Below, piece by piece: positions 59,562 through 64,000 of a DNA stretch of 64,000 nt (position 1 is its first letter; each line of letters opens with the position of its first letter). This DNA comes from Lojkania enalia (taxonomy: Eukaryota; Ascomycota; Dothideomycetes; Pleosporales), in assembly GCA_010094045.1 (NCBI GenBank), contig ML986781.1, forward strand, positions 20,891 through 84,890. Reading direction: 5' to 3'. A program made the position numbers and the translations under genes. The notes beneath the pieces are model-generated. The model saw only the letters and a program-made list of their open reading frames with translations, had not been told where the DNA came from and made no database searches.

Positions 59562-60283
59562 GTTAGGTCCATTTGCGATACCCCATCAGCTGGTGTTGGA
59601 AACTTGATACTTTGGGCCTAGGCTTTGAACGGCTTGGCGCAGGCTCTACGTACCCATGCGCCCTTACACACAATGGGATGGGTATCTTCATCAACGTCTC
59701 AGATGAGAACTCGACGGCAGGAGCAATTTTTGCCATCAAGTCCATACTTTCTCATCATGTTGCTCACTTTATTATTTTGTCCATCCTTTTTGTTCATTCC
59801 GGCTCTTCTCCAAGCTTTCTCCAAGGTCGCCTTGGCGCCAAGCTAAAATGAGCACATTTGAGCAGTAAACCAACACCAAAATTCCGGGTCTCCACATGGG
59901 CACTTCCTAGCATGTCCAGTCTACTTCTATAGACCTTGGAGCTTACCAGGCAAGCTGGCGCCACAGTCGGCTTAGAGGTGTTCCATTGGGCTCGAGATGC
60001 CTTGTTTACATCCCTCCTTCCACATCCACGGCCCAGGAAGGCCGATTTAGGTCTGGTGTCTTCCAGATAGCTGCAGGTGGTTAGTACACTCGGGACGAAG
60101 TGTGGAGGGGAGCTATGTGCCCCGCTATGCAGCTTTCTTGTAATCTATAAAGAGAGCTTGAAGGTACTATCGGACTGTCTGCATGCTCCTATTGTGATTT
60201 TCCAATTGACTGCGATTGAGCCTCGAAGTCGTGCTGTGATTAAGAATCTTTGCCTAATTGCAATTGCAGAGTAGTAGTTCAGA
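59562..60283. other. Intergenic/promoter region
   Basis: Downstream of the coiled-coil gene and upstream of the BIM1-like gene. CTATAAAGAG at about 60145 is a possible TATA element for the latter. No other gene. Confidence 0.45.
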
Positions 60284-61122
60284 ATGGCGTTTAAGACCTT
60301 GACTACGCTCCTGAGCTTTGTCGCTCTGGCCTCAGCGCATTTCACGATCGAATACCCAACCTGGAGAGGCGATTCCTTCCAAGGGAACCGATCGCAATGG
60401 ACATTCCCCTGTAAGACATGACTTCCTTGGCTCTCTTCCCTCAGTTCAACACTACTTAATATGGAAATCTTACTGAAAGCCTCATCCAGGCGCTGGTGTC
60501 CCCGAAACAAGGGACCTCAGCAACCGCACCCAGTGGCCTCCAACCGGTGGTTCAATTCGACTGCACGTTTCGCATCACTGGGCTCTAACATATGTCAACC
60601 TGGGCTTGAACACGAATGTCTCGAGCTTCAACATCAGCCTGGTGACCAAATTCAACCAGACCGGAAATGGGACATTTTGTTTGAAGGAGACAGGACAGGC
60701 AGCGTTGGCGGAGGGGCTGGCGGCCGCCGGATTGGATGCTGCTTGTAGGTGTCCTCGAGACCAGCCGACTGGAGGGTGCGTGAGATATTGTGATGTGCTA
60801 ACTGGAAATAGCGGTCGATGGGATGCCAGCTAGTTTGCAAGTCATCCAGATTGCGTCGACCGGCGCGAGTCTGTTCAATGTAAGGTTTCCCTTAAAAAGA
60901 AATGATTTTCAGATGCTAATGGCATGGGGGATGTAGTGCGCGGATATCATGTTCAACTCTTCGGCTGCCTTGCTTCCGGATAGCGAGTGTTCTAACTCGA
61001 CTGGTGTCAGTGGTATTGCGATTCAAAATACTGATGAAGGTGCCGCTACACAATTGACACCTGCTTTGGCGGGTATTATTGTTGTTGCAGGAGTAGCGGC
61101 GGTCGTTACAGCGTTTATGTGA
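60284..61122 (+). CDS. X325/BIM1-like copper protein, GPI-anchored
   Basis: Member of the LPMO-related X325 (Bim1-like) family, which binds copper through an N-terminal histidine and in Cryptococcus helps copper uptake; not a polysaccharide oxidase as far as known. Exons 60284-60410, 60490-60744, 60812-60879 and 60937-61122 (introns 79, 67, 57 nt; phases agree); 211 residues. The signal peptide ends ASA, so mature His19 would be the first residue (HFTIEYPTWRGDSF). Then TFPCAGVPETRDLSNRTQWP with Cys bridging the first intron, RLHVSHHWALTYVNLGL carrying the likely second His ligand, and repeated N-glycosylation sequons. Later cysteines are in GTFCLKETG, SLFNCADIMF and DSECSN. The hydrophobic C-terminus (AGIIVVAGVAAVVTAFM) fits a GPI signal. 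The frame is intact throughout. Confidence 0.88.
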
Positions 61123-61389
61123 GCATTTCCGAGCAGAATATAGGATGACAGTTGGGGTTACAAGGACGGGAATGGAATATACCAATTATTTATGTGTTAT
61201 GAAAGAAACTTTGTCTCTCAGTCCATGGTTTTGAGGACGATTTTATGACCGTTATCCGCAGATTCATAGTGTTTTTGTTGTGATTATTTCCATTTATATG
61301 TCTAAAGGGAATAGTGTTATTTGACTAGCGCGCCTAATATCTTTTCAGCTTGTCTAATTGAGAAGGGAATTAAGCTTAGGGTACCTTCA

Positions 61390-62250
61390 ACTTCCACTAG
61401 GCATCTAGAACTCTAGGCGGGTCGTATTCTTTGTCGTCTGGAGGTGTGTATCCTCGAACCATCGGATGCTTGCCGTGGTGGTACTTGTCAAGCGCAGCAA
61501 GGCACTAGTCGCGCAATTCCTTATCAAGCTCCTCCTGATACTTGTTCTCGGTCTTCTCGACTACCCGGATAAGAGCAGATCAGCGTTTCTCCGCCTTGTA
61601 CCGGATCGTAGCCTTGACTAAGATGATGAGAACCCTCATCGTTCCTCATCTATAAGGCACTTTTCGAGATAGCCGGAGAGATCCTCAAGACGGCATTTTC
61701 GTGGACGCGCTAGCCTCCACTAGTGTTCTACTAAAGTAATGTCCATACTTCTAGAATATTATTATTCTGCCTGGCGTAGTCGGCATTAGCCTTGTGATTG
61801 ATATTCATGTAAAGCTTGTTTCGCCCTACTGGTATGTTCTACAACTCATTTCCTCAATAGGTGTTTATGGGCAGAATAATCGCCGTACTTCCATGATGAA
61901 GATCCCCTTACTAATTTTGACACTGCCGAGGTCATTTTTCCGTCCAGATAGTATACGTCTTTGCGAGGTATCAAGGAATTGTATGTTACGTACCTTTTTG
62001 GGTTTGCGTGTCCGTATTCATTAAGATCCTGAAAATCGATGATATCTCTGAGCTTCACCCAGCTCGTGCCCCTACACCTCTAACGCCTAGATCTATGGAT
62101 TGCGGAAGGCAGTAGTACCGGTTGCGACTATAGTAGTAGAGAAGGACCCGCTTATGAGCTACACGTTTGACTACGCCTAATTCGTCCGGACTGGACCAAG
62201 CTGTTATGTTGGTATGAGTTGGTCGCCTGGGTACCACGACCTCCATGGCC
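61390..62250 (-). pseudogene. Unrecognised decayed coding relic
   Basis: The minus strand carries protein-like text broken by stops: SPDELGVVKRVAHKRVLLYY (about 62200), KLRDIIDFQDLNEYG (about 62055), then VVEKTENKYQEELDKELRD and YHHGKHPMVRGYTPPDDKEY (about 61570-61430). The phrases are coherent but in different frames. It may be a transposon-derived or host gene relic; no diagnostic motif settles it. Confidence 0.28.
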
Positions 62251-63573
62251 CCTTCCTTATCCTTCTATCATTTGTTATTCAATAGTACCTTTACGTTCGA
62301 TCATGAGTGTGTCGTTGATCTATTTGGATTGACGGAGCTGTCGCGAAGTCTCCGAGGAAAATGGATGACAGGTTACGAAGTGCTATATACTCAAATAGAA
62401 TGGATTTTTTAACTTATAAAATACGTACGATTGTCATGTAGAGCAGGTACGTTTTGAACATATAAAGATCTAGCACCTTTATTAAAAATCAATTGATAAC
62501 TTGGGACACTGATTGCATATCATCGATTCGTACAGAATGCACCAGCTGGATAGTCATAGAAAACAGATGGTACGTCTCGGAACAATGTGAATAAAACAGA
62601 ACCTGAAGTTTTTACATGTACCCAAATAGGAAAAAAAAATTTATGATAGGTAGCACAAGTGAAATATACCGAACAAAGAATTTTATATTTCATGTGCGTC
62701 TCTTGTAAACAATAATGGAGGCGGAGGTAGGACAAAATTTGCGCTACGATGATTTTCAGTATTATCTTGCCTTACAAGAGTTCTGTATATACTAAATATT
62801 AATATTGGGACCGAAATCAACTGATTTTTGCTGCCAAGTCGCTCTTTGTGATCCTTTTCACCTATTGAGGCACTTCTCATAGGCGCTAATTTGTCCGATA
62901 AAGTGCGTCGTATTCTCCATTTTCCTTAGCCTGCGCCACCCTAGCGGTGTGATCGTTGGCAGCATACTCAGCGCTAAATGCTTGTTTGCAATGAAAGGAG
63001 TCGATTTATTCTGAACGTTGTTGGATGAGTCTTCTCTGCGGTTGGACTAGATTGATAAGCCGCTTTGCCGTTTCTGGCTCCTCTTTTGCAAATTGGTGGC
63101 GGACGGCTAGAAGATGCTCTACCTCATCTCCAAAAGCTTAGGGTCCTGAAGTATGTATGGGCTGAGAAGACGTCTCATTGATGCTGCCGGAAGCACTTGT
63201 GATGGAGTGCCACTTTTTTGTTGGGATGCATCTCCAGAATTTGCCGGAACAACTTGGACTGCATCGCTGCTTCTGTTGGGATGAGCCTCTTAGATTTCCC
63301 ATTCCTCAAGATAGTTGTCCTCATCAATCGGCTGAGGGACATCGGGCTCTTTTATCTTATTATTTTTTCGGCTAAGTGAGGAAGGCGAAACTTGACCCTC
63401 AACTGGCTAGTTGCATTCCGAGGCCTATGACTGATGTCAAAGTCGCTTTGAAATCACCTAGACCCTTTGAAAATCACGCAAGCAGGTAAGGCAGTTCTTA
63501 GTACTTATTTTAGTCAGATAATCTTTTTGCTGCGTCTCGTCAGTTATCCGTACCAAGAAATCCCTATAACACA
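62251..63573. other. AT-rich terminal spacer
   Basis: No supported gene. Short ORFs near 63178 have no protein-like features. Confidence 0.4.
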
Positions 63574-63742
63574 TGTAAGCTCAGGTCACGTGCCTTATCA
63601 GCTATGCAGCCCTTGATTAAGCAGTCTCATGTACTATATATTCCCCTGCCGTACCTTGACCGAGAGGTCAAGGGACGCCACAGGACGCCATCAATACATC
63701 CATCAATACCACCCCATACGCCTCCACCCACTCCTGCTTACA
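63574..63742 (+). mobile_element. LTR-like repeat, family C, forward copy (169 bp)
   Basis: Begins TGTAAGCTCAGGTCACGTG and ends CTCCTGCTTACA, so it has TGTAAGC...GCTTACA inverted termini like an LTR. It contains TATATATTCCCC and an internal hairpin CTTGACC-GAGA-GGTCAAG. An inverted copy follows 98 bp downstream. No clear target duplication. Confidence 0.6.
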
Positions 63743-63840
63743 TAACCCAATCGCTTCCTTTCTTATATCAAATTAAATCCGCCTATTAAGTTATTAAACT
63801 AGGGTCTTAAATAATACTTATTCGAGATTGTATTGCTAGG

Positions 63841-64000
63841 TGTAAGCAGGAGGGGGTAGAGACTATATAGGGTGGTATAGATAGATGTATTGATGAGGTC
63901 CCTTGACCGAGAGGTCAAGGTACGGCGGGGGAATATATAGTACATGAGACTGCTTAGTCAAGGGCTGCACAGCTGACCAGGCACGTGACCTGAGCTTACA
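63841..64000 (-). mobile_element. LTR-like repeat, family C, inverted copy (160 bp)
   Basis: Reverse complement of the 63574-63742 repeat with scattered substitutions and small indels; on the minus strand it runs TGTAAGCTCAGG ... CTCCTGCTTACA. Its outer end coincides with the last base of the window, so the flank and any target duplication cannot be seen. The pair could be two oppositely inserted solo LTRs or one ~427-bp foldback element. Confidence 0.6.

Noticed and set aside
1..64000. CRISPR array, prokaryotic operons, phage-like or biosynthetic cluster
   Set aside because: No spaced direct repeats; genes have introns and independent promoters; no polyketide, peptide synthetase or other backbone enzyme is present.

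Overview
This window reads as nuclear DNA of a filamentous ascomycete (Pezizomycotina). The genes carry short introns of about 45-110 nt with GT...AG ends and CTAAC/CTGAC-like branch sites. The protein set is fungal: an X325/BIM1-like GPI protein, an Asp f 4-like secreted protein, a Kch1-type potassium transporter, a GH76 relic and a T5orf172/mug113-type protein. A more exact class cannot be fixed from sequence alone. Exon boundaries were deduced by hand from splice signals, reading-frame continuity and family resemblance. I found no rRNA, tRNA or CRISPR array.

Layout. 1-5.6 kb: three plus-strand genes (an edge-truncated gene, a Ser-rich phosphoprotein-like gene, and actin-capping protein alpha). 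5.6-19.6 kb: a gene-poor tract with the wreck of a ~6 kb ZNFX1/Hrr1-type NFX1 zinc-finger helicase gene, two solo LTRs and unrecognised coding relics. 19.7-25.1 kb: a mitochondrial oxoglutarate/malate-type carrier, a possible small hydrophobic protein, and the Smc5/6 SUMO ligase Nse2. 25.8-27.5 kb: a decayed GH76 (Dfg5-like) gene that lost its catalytic aspartates. 29.3-38.0 kb: a 948-residue T5orf172 protein, an Old Yellow Enzyme oxidoreductase, and an Asp f 4-like secreted protein. 38-46 kb: a long intergenic tract, a WD40 relic next to nested solo LTRs, and a three-exon gene for a Cys-rich secreted protein that no single long open frame reveals. 46.7-61.1 kb: a two-finger C2H2 protein with a possible membrane-protein ORF fused or adjacent, Kch1, three conserved-looking proteins without assigned function, and a BIM1-like copper protein. 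61-64 kb: relics and an inverted pair of LTR-like repeats reaching the window end.

The genes do not form a recognisable pathway cluster. They are housekeeping genes (cap1, carrier, nse2, kch1) mixed with secreted or wall proteins (BIM1-like, Asp f 4-like, Cys-rich candidate, dead GH76). Between them lie tracts where genes have decayed and retroelements have left solo LTRs. The best leads are the hidden Cys-rich secreted gene, the loss of an RNAi/heterochromatin-type helicase, the GH76 active-site loss, and the nested LTRs with target-site duplications and a near-empty site in the same window.
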